A stretch of DNA of 45,257 nucleotides, from the NCBI GenBank assembly GCA_035533275.1, contig DATLUD010000051.1:1-45257 (forward strand), written 5' to 3'. Shown here piece after piece: positions 1 to 7,031 of this stretch. This DNA comes from SCRA01 sp035533275 (GTDB taxonomy: Bacteria > Vulcanimicrobiota > Vulcanimicrobiia > Vulcanimicrobiales > SCRA01). The notes under the pieces were generated by a model that was not told the origin of the DNA, made no database searches, and saw only the letters and a list, made by a program, of their open reading frames with translations. Each line of letters starts with the position of its first letter. The first letter of the stretch is position 1. Both the position numbers and the translations under genes were made by a program.

Positions 1-40
1 TTGCGTGATGTGCGACGGGCTCGGTGCCGATCTGTGAGGG

Positions 41-182
41 GCGGGGCGGGAATCCTACCCAAGAGCGGGGCCTCTGAGGCGCGCCTGGAGCCAGGATGGC
101 GAGAAGGCGCGCGAAGGGAGTAGGAGGCGCACATGATGTGCGCCGACGCGCGTCCCCGCGGTGGGTAGGATTCCCGCCCCGC
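41..182. repeat. 142-bp palindromic element, candidate structured RNA
   Basis: A perfect 21-bp inverted repeat (41-61 against 162-182) encloses about 100 bases that fold further. Bases 65-70 pair with 154-159 (GCGGGG/CCCCGC), 108-113 pair with 147-152, and 126-134 pair perfectly with 136-144 around a single base. A small 4-bp hairpin at 84-95 (CCTG/CAGG) fits inside. Together these make one long nested stem with side hairpins, much more than a simple terminator. It lies 20 bases past the stop of lgt, between that gene and whatever lies left of the window. It could be a dispersed palindromic repeat or MITE-like unit, or a structured RNA. The nested layout and purine-rich internal motif recall mobile structured RNAs of the HEARO type, but this is from memory and untested. 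No reading frame is visible inside. Confidence 0.6.
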
Positions 183-202
183 ACTCGAGGGGGGCTTCCA
201 CC

Positions 203-1018
203 CTACCGCGCTTCGGTAGCTCGTTTCCGATACTTGACGTTCACGTAGACCAGCATCACCAGTCCGATGATGAGCTGAGGCACGGACATGAGCTGTCCGC
301 CCGTGAGCCCCAAGAACGTGAAGCCCGGCTCGCGGAACCATTCGGCGACGGTGCGCGTGAGGCCGTAGTAGGTGAACCAGAACCAGAAGACGCTGCCTTC
401 GGCGAGGTCCAGGCGGCGCACCACGAACAGCAGCGGAAGCGCGAAGAGGTCGAGGGCGCCTTCCATGAGCTGAGAGGGCCAGCGGTACCCGGGATAGTCG
501 GGGAACTGCACGCCCCACGGGTCGCTGGCGGGGACGATGCGCCCGGGCAGTTCGTCGTTGATGAAGTTGACCACGCGCGTGAGCGCGATGCCGATGGGGA
601 GCAGCATCACGATCTCGTCGCCGAAGACGCGGTAGGTGAGATGGCGGTGCTTGCGCAGGAAGAGCAGGCCCGCGATGATGACGCCGATGAGCCCGCCGTG
701 GAAGGCCATCCCGCCCTGCCAGATGGCGATGAAGTCGATGGGATGGGAGAGGTAGACGCTCAGGTTGTGGTTGGTGATGACGTCCGCGATGACGAAGAGC
801 GTGCGCCCGCCGACCAAGACGCCGATCAGGGCGTAGACCATGAAGTCCTGGATGGCGTCGGCCGTGAGGCCGGTGCGGGCGCGGGAAGCCGGCCGGACGA
901 GCCAGGCGTAGACGCAGAGAAAGCCCACCAGATACGAGATCCCATACCAGTGGACGGCGATCGGCCCGATGTGGAACGCGATCGGGCTGATGTTCGGATA
1001 GGTGATGTAGTGGTGCAT
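203..1018 (-). CDS. lgt: Prolipoprotein diacylglyceryl transferase
   Basis: Lgt transfers diacylglycerol from phosphatidylglycerol to the lipobox cysteine of prolipoproteins in the inner membrane, the first step of lipoprotein maturation. The 271-residue product has the family's usual length and about seven membrane segments. Recognisable parts are the N-terminal HWYG segment, the conserved His in MAFHGGLIGV, and LTRVVNFINDELPGR, which matches the Lgt signature (R-x-GNF-x-NgE-x-G) with Gly-Asn changed to Val-Asn. The essential Arg, Asn and Glu of that signature remain. The ATG at 1018 is preceded by GGAGGG (1031-1036), which decides it over a longer open frame reaching 1360. It is divergent from the lspA-containing run, so both steps of lipoprotein processing (lgt and lspA) sit within 1.5 kb. 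Two lipoproteins in this window (prsA and 30623-31816) are likely substrates. Confidence 0.95.
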   Translation of the reverse strand: MHHYITYPNISPIAFHIGPIAVHWYGISYLVGFLCVYAWLVRPASRARTGLTADAIQDFMVYALIGVLVGGRTLFVIADVITNHNLSVYLSHPIDFIAIWQGGMAFHGGLIGVIIAGLLFLRKHRHLTYRVFGDEIVMLLPIGIALTRVVNFINDELPGRIVPASDPWGVQFPDYPGYRWPSQLMEGALDLFALPLLFVVRRLDLAEGSVFWFWFTYYGLTRTVAEWFREPGFTFLGLTGGQLMSVPQLIIGLVMLVYVNVKYRKRATEAR

Positions 1019-1193
1019 GCTGCGGCGGTACCCTCCGGCGGCCGCCCGGACGGCGCCACACAGGCGCGCGGGCCCCGGCGTCGTACCATACGGGCGATGA
1101 CCACCCCACGACGAACGAATCTCTCGAGAGAGCTCGTCCGGCACGTTTCCTGTGCCGGCGCGCTCGTCCTCCCCGCCCCACGGGGGCGCCGCC

Positions 1194-1574
1194 GTGCGCA
1201 TTAGCGAGATCGCGCGCCGCGCGATGCTGGCGCTGGCCGCCGTGGTGGTGATCGAGGGTCTGCTGCTGCAAGCCCTGCTCCACGAGACGGGCGGGCTCGC
1301 CGTGGTGATCGTGGTGATCTTCTTCGTCGCGCTCGGCCTGGTCGTGGGGCCGCGCGTCACGCGCGACGCCCCCGAGGCTCCGGGCGTGCTCTACACGGTG
1401 ATCGCGGGCCTCCAACTGCTCTTGGGGCTGCTCATGATCGACCCGCTCTTGACCGTCGTGCTCCACCGCCACGTGGCCACCGCGGGCGTGGTCTTCGTGC
1501 TGCCGATCGCCGTCTCGCTCCTGACGGGCGGCGCCGCCTTTGCGGTCGCCGTCTCCGGCGGGAAGCGGCAGTAG
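1194..1574 (+). CDS. Small polytopic membrane protein of unknown function
   Basis: I do not recognise a family. The 126-residue product starts at a GTG (V-R-I-S-E-I) and is almost entirely hydrophobic, with roughly four membrane segments: residues 10-30, 38-55, 68-90 and 98-122. The short charged linker RVTRDAPEAP lies between the second and third. There are no cysteines or obvious catalytic residues. The open frame extends upstream to an ATG at 1152, but those 14 residues (PARSSSPPHG) look like non-coding translation, so the GTG at 1194 is preferred; a clear ribosome binding site is not evident for either. It ends 11 bases before lspA in the same direction and probably shares its transcript. 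The overall look is that of small four-helix DUF membrane proteins. Function cannot be inferred beyond membrane location. Confidence 0.6.
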   Translation: MRISEIARRAMLALAAVVVIEGLLLQALLHETGGLAVVIVVIFFVALGLVVGPRVTRDAPEAPGVLYTVIAGLQLLLGLLMIDPLLTVVLHRHVATAGVVFVLPIAVSLLTGGAAFAVAVSGGKRQ

Positions 1575-1585
1575 CGCGGCGCGCC

Positions 1586-2191
1586 ATGGCATGGGTCGCG
1601 ATCGCGGCGGTGCTCGCCTTCGCCGTCGATCAATTGAGCAAGGCGGCGGTGCGCCGCGCGCTGGTTCCGGATCAGAGCGTCGTCGGCATTCCGCACGTGT
1701 TCCTGTTCACGTACACCCGCAATACCCACGGCGCGTTCGGCCTCTTCGGCTCGCACCCGGCGCTGCTGATCGCGTTGGCGCTGGGCGTGCTCGTGCTCTT
1801 CTTCGCGGTCGTGCGCCGCAGCATCGGCCACTCGCTGGCGGTGCAGGTGGCGTTCGGCATGATCGTGGGGGGCGCGGCGGGCAACATCGCCGACCGCCTG
1901 CACTACGGCTACGTCGTCGACTTTCTGCAGTTCGCGTTTTGGCAGGCCTACCCGGTGTTCAACGTCGCCGACTCGCTCATCCTGATCGGCGTCGTCACGC
2001 TCATGCTCGTCTCGGCCGAGGGTGGAAAGCCGCGTTCGCGCCGCCCCGAGACGGTGATGAGCCAGCCCGAGAGCGGAGGGCGCGCCGCGTGGTCGGAGGG
2101 CGACGTCGAGGGCACCGAGTACGCGCAGTCTCCCGACGACGAGCGTGCGCTGCGCCGCTTGCGCGGTCCCCGTCCCGACGACTCGCTCTGA
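1586..2191 (+). CDS. lspA: Lipoprotein signal peptidase (signal peptidase II)
   Basis: LspA is the inner-membrane aspartic protease that removes the signal peptide from lipid-modified prolipoproteins after Lgt has acted. Family hallmarks are visible in order: the N-terminal DQLSK, the NTHGAFGLF segment (N-x-G-A-F/A), the block GGAAGNIADRLHYGYVVDF with the first catalytic Asp, and FNVADSLILIG with the second. Four membrane helices are evident. At 201 residues it is about 40 longer than typical LspA. The extra part is a hydrophilic C-terminal tail from about residue 150, rich in Arg, Glu and Asp, which should lie in the cytoplasm and has no function I can name. Its TGA overlaps the ATG of rluD (TGATG), so the two are translationally coupled, as lspA and the rluD-like gene often are in Firmicutes. 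Confidence 0.95.
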   Translation: MAWVAIAAVLAFAVDQLSKAAVRRALVPDQSVVGIPHVFLFTYTRNTHGAFGLFGSHPALLIALALGVLVLFFAVVRRSIGHSLAVQVAFGMIVGGAAGNIADRLHYGYVVDFLQFAFWQAYPVFNVADSLILIGVVTLMLVSAEGGKPRSRRPETVMSQPESGGRAAWSEGDVEGTEYAQSPDDERALRRLRGPRPDDSL

Positions 2192-3096
2192 TGCGCGCGA
2201 CCGTCGACCCTCTGCTGGCCGGGGCCCGTCTCGACACGGCGCTGGCCAAGCTGGCCGGCGTCGCGCGGACGCGCGCCGCGGCCGCGATCCGCGCCGGCCT
2301 CGTGCTGCGCAACGGCCTTCCCGCCAAAGGCAGCGAGACGGTGGCCGAAGGCGACCGCATCGACTACGAGATCGAGCCGCCGCCCGCGCTCAACGCTCGC
2401 CCGGAGGCGATTCCGCTGGACATCGTCTACGAAGACGCGGAGCTGCTGGTCGTCAACAAGCCGCCGGGCATGGTGACCCATCCGGCGCACGGAGCGTACA
2501 GCGGCACGCTGGTCAACGCGCTGCTGGCTCACGTAGGCACCTTGCCGGTGGGCACGGGCGAGGAGGCGCCGCTGCGCCCGGGGCTGGTCCACCGGCTCGA
2601 CCGCGACACCTCCGGCTTGCTGGTGGTGGCCAAGACGCCGCGCGCGCTCGAGTTGTTGGGGCGCGCCATGCAGCACCGCAAGATCACGCGGCGTTACGTG
2701 GGGATCGCGGTAGGCACGGTCACTCCGCCGGCGGGCACGGTGGCGGGGCCCATCGGGCGCGATCAGCGCAACCGGCAGAAGATGGCCGTGCGCGAAGGCG
2801 GGAAGCCGGCGGTGACGCACTACCGGACGCTCGAGGCGCTGCGCGGAGCCACGGAGCTGGCCTTCGAGCTGGAGACGGGGCGGACGCATCAGATTCGCGT
2901 CCACATGGCGGCCTTGGGCTTTCCGCTGCTCAACGATCCCGTCTACGGCCACGCCGACAAGCGCGTGGCGCTGCCGGGCCAGGCTCTGCACGCGGGGTCG
3001 CTCTCGTTTCGCCACCCCGTCACGGGGGAGGAGCTGACCTTCGCCGTGGACCCGCCGGTGGAGTACGCCGCGGCGCGAGAGCTCTTCCGTGGCTAG
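2191..3096 (+). CDS. rluD: RluD-family pseudouridine synthase (23S rRNA)
   Basis: This 301-residue enzyme converts uridines to pseudouridine in large-subunit rRNA. The N-terminal S4-like RNA-binding region (residues 1-65) includes ARLDTALAKL and the basic stretch ARTRAAAAIRAG with VLRNGLPAKGS. The catalytic domain follows: DIVYEDAELLVVNKPPGMVTHP, then LVHRLDRDTSGLLVVAKT, which carries the catalytic Asp in the RLD signature of the RsuA/RluA superfamily. The later ELETGRTHQIRVHMAALGFPLLNDPVYG is also family-typical. The start codon shares its A with the lspA stop. The gene overlaps the GTG of tgt by 8 bases, so lspA, rluD and tgt read as a single coupled unit. The exact target uridines cannot be told from sequence, so the name is at family level. 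Confidence 0.9.
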   Translation: MRATVDPLLAGARLDTALAKLAGVARTRAAAAIRAGLVLRNGLPAKGSETVAEGDRIDYEIEPPPALNARPEAIPLDIVYEDAELLVVNKPPGMVTHPAHGAYSGTLVNALLAHVGTLPVGTGEEAPLRPGLVHRLDRDTSGLLVVAKTPRALELLGRAMQHRKITRRYVGIAVGTVTPPAGTVAGPIGRDQRNRQKMAVREGGKPAVTHYRTLEALRGATELAFELETGRTHQIRVHMAALGFPLLNDPVYGHADKRVALPGQALHAGSLSFRHPVTGEELTFAVDPPVEYAAARELFRG

Positions 3097-4240
3097 CGCG
3101 CGCGAGCGTGCGGGGGGCTTCACGTTGCTTGCGCGCGACGGCCCGGCGCGCCGGGGAACCCTGCGTCTGCCCCACGGCGTGGTCGAGACGCCGACCTTCA
3201 TGCCGGTGGGGACGGCGGCAACCGTCAAGGGCCTCACGCCCGTGCAACTGGAGGAGCTGGGCGCGCAGATCGTGCTCTCCAACACCTATCACCTCTGGCT
3301 GCGGCCGGGGCGGGAGCCCATCGACGCGTGCGGGGGTCTCCATCGCTTCATGGGTTGGGAGCGTCCGATCCTCACCGACTCCGGCGGCTTTCAGGTGTTC
3401 AGCCTCGAGGGGCGCCGCCGGCTCGACGAAGACGGCGTGGTCTTCCAGTCCCACATCGACGGCAGCCGTCACCGCTTCACGCCCGAGGCGGTGGTGGGCT
3501 TCCAAGAGGGCCTCGGCGTCGACGTCGCCATGGTGCTCGACGTCTGCGTGAAGCTTCCCGCCAAGCGCCGCGAGCTCGAGCGCTCGGTGGAGCTGACCAC
3601 GGCGTGGGCGCGCCGCAGCCTGGAGGCGTGGAACCGGCGCGAGTGGACGGCGCTCTTCGGCATCGTGCAGGGCGGCGGCGAGCGGGACTTGCGCGCTCGC
3701 AGCGCCGCGGAGCTGCTGGAGCTGGACTTCCCGGGCTACGCCATCGGCGGCCTCTCCGTGGGCGAGACGCGCGAGGAGATGTTCGGGCTGGCCCGCTACA
3801 CGGCGGCCCTGCTCCCCGCCGATCGCCCGCGCTACCTGATGGGCGTGGGCACCGTGGTCGACGTCGTCTTGGCCATCGAGGCCGGCATCGACATGTTCGA
3901 CTGCGTCTACCCGACGCGCTGCGGGCGCAACGCGCGGGCGCTCACCCGCTCCGGCGAGCTGAACCTGCGTATGGCCAAGTTCAAGATGGATGCCGCGCCC
4001 GTCGACGAGCGCTGCGGCTGTTACGTTTGCCGCACGTTCACGCGCGCCTACCTGGCCCACCTCTTCCGCGCGGGCGAGATGCTGGGCGCGATCCTGCTGA
4101 GCTACCACAATCTCGCGGTGCTGCTCGATCTCACGGCCGACGCGCGCGCGGCCATCGAGCGCGGCGCCTGGACGGCATGGCGCGACGATGCCCTGCGGAC
4201 CTTCGGCGACGAGCGGGCGGCCGCGTTGGTGGGCGCCTGA
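3089..4240 (+). CDS. tgt: tRNA-guanine transglycosylase
   Basis: Tgt exchanges guanine-34 of Asp, Asn, His and Tyr tRNAs for the queuosine precursor preQ1. The 383-residue product has TDSGGFQVFSL with the first catalytic Asp and FDCVYPTRCGRN with the nucleophilic Asp. The C-terminal zinc site is CGCYVCRTFTRAYLAHLF...HN (three Cys and a His). Two deviations are visible: VYPTR where most bacterial enzymes have V-M/L-PTR, and MVLDVCVKLPA where the usual text is F-DECTPYP; the substrate-binding Asp and Cys of that motif are kept. Translation starts at a GTG inside the end of rluD. No preQ1 biosynthesis gene (queA, queC-F) lies nearby. The 52-base gap to yggS has no clear terminator. Confidence 0.93.
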   Translation: MASARERAGGFTLLARDGPARRGTLRLPHGVVETPTFMPVGTAATVKGLTPVQLEELGAQIVLSNTYHLWLRPGREPIDACGGLHRFMGWERPILTDSGGFQVFSLEGRRRLDEDGVVFQSHIDGSRHRFTPEAVVGFQEGLGVDVAMVLDVCVKLPAKRRELERSVELTTAWARRSLEAWNRREWTALFGIVQGGGERDLRARSAAELLELDFPGYAIGGLSVGETREEMFGLARYTAALLPADRPRYLMGVGTVVDVVLAIEAGIDMFDCVYPTRCGRNARALTRSGELNLRMAKFKMDAAPVDERCGCYVCRTFTRAYLAHLFRAGEMLGAILLSYHNLAVLLDLTADARAAIERGAWTAWRDDALRTFGDERAAALVGA

Positions 4241-4292
4241 GAAGGCGCGGGGCGCCAGGCATTGCCCGCGGCGGCGCCGAAGGCGTTGTTCC

Positions 4293-5024
4293 ATGATGCT
4301 CGAGCGCGGCTCCATCGCCGATCGCTGCGCGGCGTTGCGGAAAGAGATCGACGATACGCTACGCTCGCTCGGGCGTGCGCCGGGGTCCGTGCGCTTGGTC
4401 GCGGTGACCAAGTTCCAGCCGCGCGCCGCCGTCGTCGACGCCATCGCCGCCGGAATCGACGGCGTCGGTGAGAACTACGTCCAAGAGGCGGAAGGAAAGC
4501 TCGCCGGACTCGCCGTCCGCAAGCACTTCATCGGGCACCTCCAGACGAACAAGGCGCGCCGCGTGGCGGCGCTCTTCGACGTCGTCGAGAGCGTCGACCG
4601 CGTCGATGCGGCGCGCGCGCTCGACCGAGCGGCTGCCGCCTTGGGCCGGCGCCTCGGCGTGCTGCTGCAGGTGAACGTCTCGCCGGCGGAGCGCTTCGGC
4701 GCCGCGCCGGAAGCCTTCGACGACCTCCTCGCGGAGGTGCGGGCGATGCCGAACCTGCGCGTCGACGGCGTGATGGCCATCGGTCCCGTCGGCGTGGGGC
4801 GCGACGAGCTGATGGGAGCCTTCGAGCTCGCGCGCCGATGTTTCGAGCGCACCGGCGGTACGGTGCTCTCGTTGGGGATGAGCGGCGACTGGCGGGAGGC
4901 GCTGGCCGCGGGATCCACCGAGGTCCGCTTGGGGACGGCACTCTTCGGAGCCAGGCCGCAGCGCGACGCGGACCGCCGCGTCGGAGCGGCGCACCGCGCA
5001 GCGAGCGGGGGAAGGATCGGATGA
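4293..5024 (+). CDS. yggS: YggS/PROSC-type PLP homeostasis protein
   Basis: This 243-residue protein belongs to the PLP-binding YggS/YlmE family, single-domain alanine-racemase-like barrels that buffer pyridoxal phosphate rather than catalyse a known reaction. It shows LVAVTKFQP with the PLP-binding lysine, GENYVQEAEGK, HFIGHLQTNKAR, VDGVMAIGP (usually L-M-T-I), LSLGMSGDWREALAAGSTEVRLGTALFG with the phosphate-binding SxGMSxD segment. Two adjacent ATG codons (4293 and 4296) are candidates; the first is used here. The final TGA overlaps the ATG of sepF (ATGA), copying the ylmE-sepF neighbourhood of Bacillus and actinobacteria. This supports a shared transcript with cell-division genes. Confidence 0.9.
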   Translation: MMLERGSIADRCAALRKEIDDTLRSLGRAPGSVRLVAVTKFQPRAAVVDAIAAGIDGVGENYVQEAEGKLAGLAVRKHFIGHLQTNKARRVAALFDVVESVDRVDAARALDRAAAALGRRLGVLLQVNVSPAERFGAAPEAFDDLLAEVRAMPNLRVDGVMAIGPVGVGRDELMGAFELARRCFERTGGTVLSLGMSGDWREALAAGSTEVRLGTALFGARPQRDADRRVGAAHRAASGGRIG

Positions 5025-5458
5025 GCCTGTTTCAGAGATTGGGGGCGTTCTTCTCGTTGCGCGACGACGAGGAGGAGCTCTTCGAGGACGACGACCGCGC
5101 CGAAGGTGGGGACCGGCGCAAGGTGGTGCCTCTCCAGGCGCGCGGCGACCGCTCGCGCGTGGGAGTGGCGCTCTTCGTTCCGCGCGCCTTCAACGAGGTG
5201 ACGGAGGTGGCGGACGCGTTGCGCGGACGCCGGCTGGTGGTGCTCAATTTGCAGAGCGCCGATCGCCAGCTGCTCCAGCGCGTGGTGGACTTCGTCGCGG
5301 GCGTGACGTACACGCTGGACGGCAAGATGCAGAAGCTCGCCGAGGGGATGTATCTGGTGGTGCCCGCGGGCGTCGACGTCGACGCCGTCAACCAGCGGCT
5401 CGACGGAGACGGCTTCTCCGCGGAGTTCGACGGCACCGCCTATGGAGGGAAGCGTTGA
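5021..5458 (+). CDS. sepF: Cell division protein SepF
   Basis: SepF anchors FtsZ to the membrane and shapes the septum in Gram-positive bacteria, cyanobacteria and related lineages. The 145-residue product begins with an amphipathic membrane-binding helix (MSLFQRLGAFFSL), followed by an acidic linker (DDEEELFEDDD). The conserved C-terminal domain reads RVGVALFVPRAFNEVTEVADAL, VVLNLQSADRQLLQRVVDFVAGVTYTLDGKM and VVPAGVDVD. The conserved glycine at the DFVAG turn, needed for SepF dimer and ring formation, is present. Its ATG overlaps the stop of yggS and has GGGGGAAGGA just upstream. The TGA overlaps the TTG start of divIVA. There is no ylmG or ylmH between sepF and divIVA here. Confidence 0.95.
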   Translation: MSLFQRLGAFFSLRDDEEELFEDDDRAEGGDRRKVVPLQARGDRSRVGVALFVPRAFNEVTEVADALRGRRLVVLNLQSADRQLLQRVVDFVAGVTYTLDGKMQKLAEGMYLVVPAGVDVDAVNQRLDGDGFSAEFDGTAYGGKR

Positions 5459-6042
5459 ACCGCATCACGATCGTCGACATTCAGCACAAGACCTTCAAGA
5501 AGGCGATCCAAGGCTACGCGCGGGAGGACGTCGACCAGTATCTCGACGAGATCATCGAGAGCTTGGAGGACGAGGGCCAGGAGCGCGCCGCGCTGGAGGC
5601 CCAGCTGCTCGACTTGAAGGAGCGCATCAGCCACTTCAAAGCGATGGAAGAGTCGCTGCAGAACACGCTGCTGCTGGCGCAGCGCACCGCCGACGAGGTG
5701 AAGGCGGCGGCGCACAAGGAGGCCGATCTCATCATCCGCCAGGCGCGCATCGAGGCGGAGAAGGAGGTGGCCACCTTGCGCCATCAGATCGACGAGGCGC
5801 ATCGGGAGCGCCAGCAGGCGCTGGGGGAGCGCGAGAAGGCGCGCAACGAGCTGCGCAGCCTGCTGCTGACGCACCTCTCCCTGATCGAGGAGCGCGTGGT
5901 GCCGTCGGCGGAGGCCGCCCCGTCGTCCAACGGCGTCGCCTCGGCCCGCGCCTCGGAGCCGGCCGCGCCGGAGGCGCCGGGCGAGCCGGCGCGCGAGCAC
6001 CTGCACCTCGGGCTCCTCGAAGATCCCGCCGTCGGCGCCTGA
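5455..6042 (+). CDS. divIVA: DivIVA-domain cell division/polarity protein
   Basis: DivIVA proteins bind curved membrane at poles and septa and recruit other factors. The 195-residue product has the diagnostic N-terminal domain: TIVDIQHKTFKKAIQGYAREDVDQYLDEIIESL, matching D-I-x-x-K-x-F...GY-x-x-x-x-VD-x-Y-L. In that block the usual RGY is QGY. A long coiled coil runs from about residue 30 to 145 with many Glu, Lys, Gln and Leu heptads. The tail (residues 150-195) is Ala/Pro/Glu-rich and probably disordered. Translation starts at a TTG that overlaps the sepF stop, with GGAGG at 5444-5448 giving normal spacing; no ATG is available nearby. It is followed 19 bases later by yggU. Confidence 0.9.
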   Translation: MNRITIVDIQHKTFKKAIQGYAREDVDQYLDEIIESLEDEGQERAALEAQLLDLKERISHFKAMEESLQNTLLLAQRTADEVKAAAHKEADLIIRQARIEAEKEVATLRHQIDEAHRERQQALGEREKARNELRSLLLTHLSLIEERVVPSAEAAPSSNGVASARASEPAAPEAPGEPAREHLHLGLLEDPAVGA

Positions 6043-6061
6043 CCGCGGCGAGGAGCGGCTG

Positions 6062-6322
6062 TTGCGCGTGCGCGTGCGTCCCGGCGCGCGCGCGGAGCGC
6101 GTCTGCGTGGAGAGCGACGGCTCGCTGCTCGTCTCCACGCGCGCCCGTGCCGTCGAAGGACAAGCGAACGAAGCCGTCTGCCGCCTCGTGGCCGCTGCCG
6201 TCGGCGTGCCGGTGCGCGACGTCGCGGTGATGCACGGCGAGCGCGCGCGCAACAAGTTGTTGCGCATCGGAAACCTCACGCCGCAGGAGGCGCTGACCAA
6301 TGCGGAGCGGAACACACGGTAG
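6062..6322 (+). CDS. yggU: YggU family protein (DUF167)
   Basis: This 86-residue protein is a DUF167/YggU member, a small alpha/beta domain widespread in bacteria and of unknown biochemical role. The sequence shows the family pattern: VRVRPGARAERV at the N-terminus, then RARAVEGQANEAVCRLVAAAVGVPVRDVAVMHGERARNKLLRIG, matching the usual P-x-x-G-x-AN-x-x-x...G-x-x-S-R-x-K. The start is a TTG; there is no ATG in frame before the conserved region. The TAG at 6320-6322 is followed with no gap by the ATG of the next gene, so both are read from one transcript. Genes of this family commonly sit next to ylmG, sepF or proC-type clusters, which suits this location. Confidence 0.85.
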   Translation: MRVRVRPGARAERVCVESDGSLLVSTRARAVEGQANEAVCRLVAAAVGVPVRDVAVMHGERARNKLLRIGNLTPQEALTNAERNTR

Positions 6323-7018
6323 ATGAAGCCCCAGTACGCCGAGCAGCGCTCTCTCCGCGACGTGCGTCGCGGCGTCTGCCTCTTCGGCGTCGCCGACGGC
6401 GCGCTTGCCGGACGCCGCTTCTCCGTCGACGGCGCGCGCATCGAGGCGATCGCCTATCGCGATCTCGCGTTGCTGATTCGGCGGCTTCGCCCCGAGGAGA
6501 TGCCGCGCGTCGCCGAGGCCGACTGGATCGCGCGCGAGACGCGCGCGCAGCTCCGTCTCTGCGAGCGGTTGGCCGCGAAGACGTCGCTCCTGCCCGCGAA
6601 GGCGGGTGCGGCCTACTCCTCGGCCGGGGATCTCGTGGTTGCCGCCGACCAAGCCTATCGCCGCTGGCGGCGCGCGCTCGGACGGGTGACGGGCAAGCAC
6701 GAGTGGCTCGCCCTCGGCTACGCGGGCCCGCATCCCGTGCCCGCCTCGCACGCGCCGTTGCTCGGCAAGCCGCTGACGGGACGCCGCGCCGTCATCGCCC
6801 CTCCGTTCTACGAGTTCTGGGAAGGCGCGGCGGCACTGGCGGCCCAGGCGCGTCTGCTCGCTCCGAGCGACGCGCGCGCGGCGTTCGCCGCGGCCTTCCT
6901 GGTGCCCGCCGAACGCGCGGCGGATTTCCGCGAGCTGCTTGGGCGCACCGTCGCCGCCGCGGCGTGCGGCATCACCCTCTACCACGCGGGCCCTCGGGCT
7001 CCGTTCCACTTCACGTAG
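6323..7018 (+). CDS. GvpL/GvpF-like protein
   Basis: The 231-residue product looks like a divergent member of the GvpL/GvpF family, known as accessory proteins of gas-vesicle assembly. Matching features are the N-terminal beta-strand GVCLFGVADGALAG, the AYRDLALLIRRL segment corresponding to the family's LAALVS-like strand, and a central alpha/beta region. The C-terminus CGITLYHAGPRAPFHFT echoes the family ending T-GPWPPYSF, with the Pro-Trp-Pro-Pro part degraded. The characteristic His-x-x-Val-Leu block is replaced by KTSLLPAKAG. No gvpA or other gas-vesicle gene is in the window, so a vesicle role is unlikely to be served from here alone. It directly abuts yggU and precedes leuB by 13 bases. 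The family call rests on short motifs; an unrelated hypothetical protein remains possible. Confidence 0.5.
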   Translation: MKPQYAEQRSLRDVRRGVCLFGVADGALAGRRFSVDGARIEAIAYRDLALLIRRLRPEEMPRVAEADWIARETRAQLRLCERLAAKTSLLPAKAGAAYSSAGDLVVAADQAYRRWRRALGRVTGKHEWLALGYAGPHPVPASHAPLLGKPLTGRRAVIAPPFYEFWEGAAALAAQARLLAPSDARAAFAAAFLVPAERAADFRELLGRTVAAAACGITLYHAGPRAPFHFT

Positions 7019-7031
7019 AAAGACCGCATCG

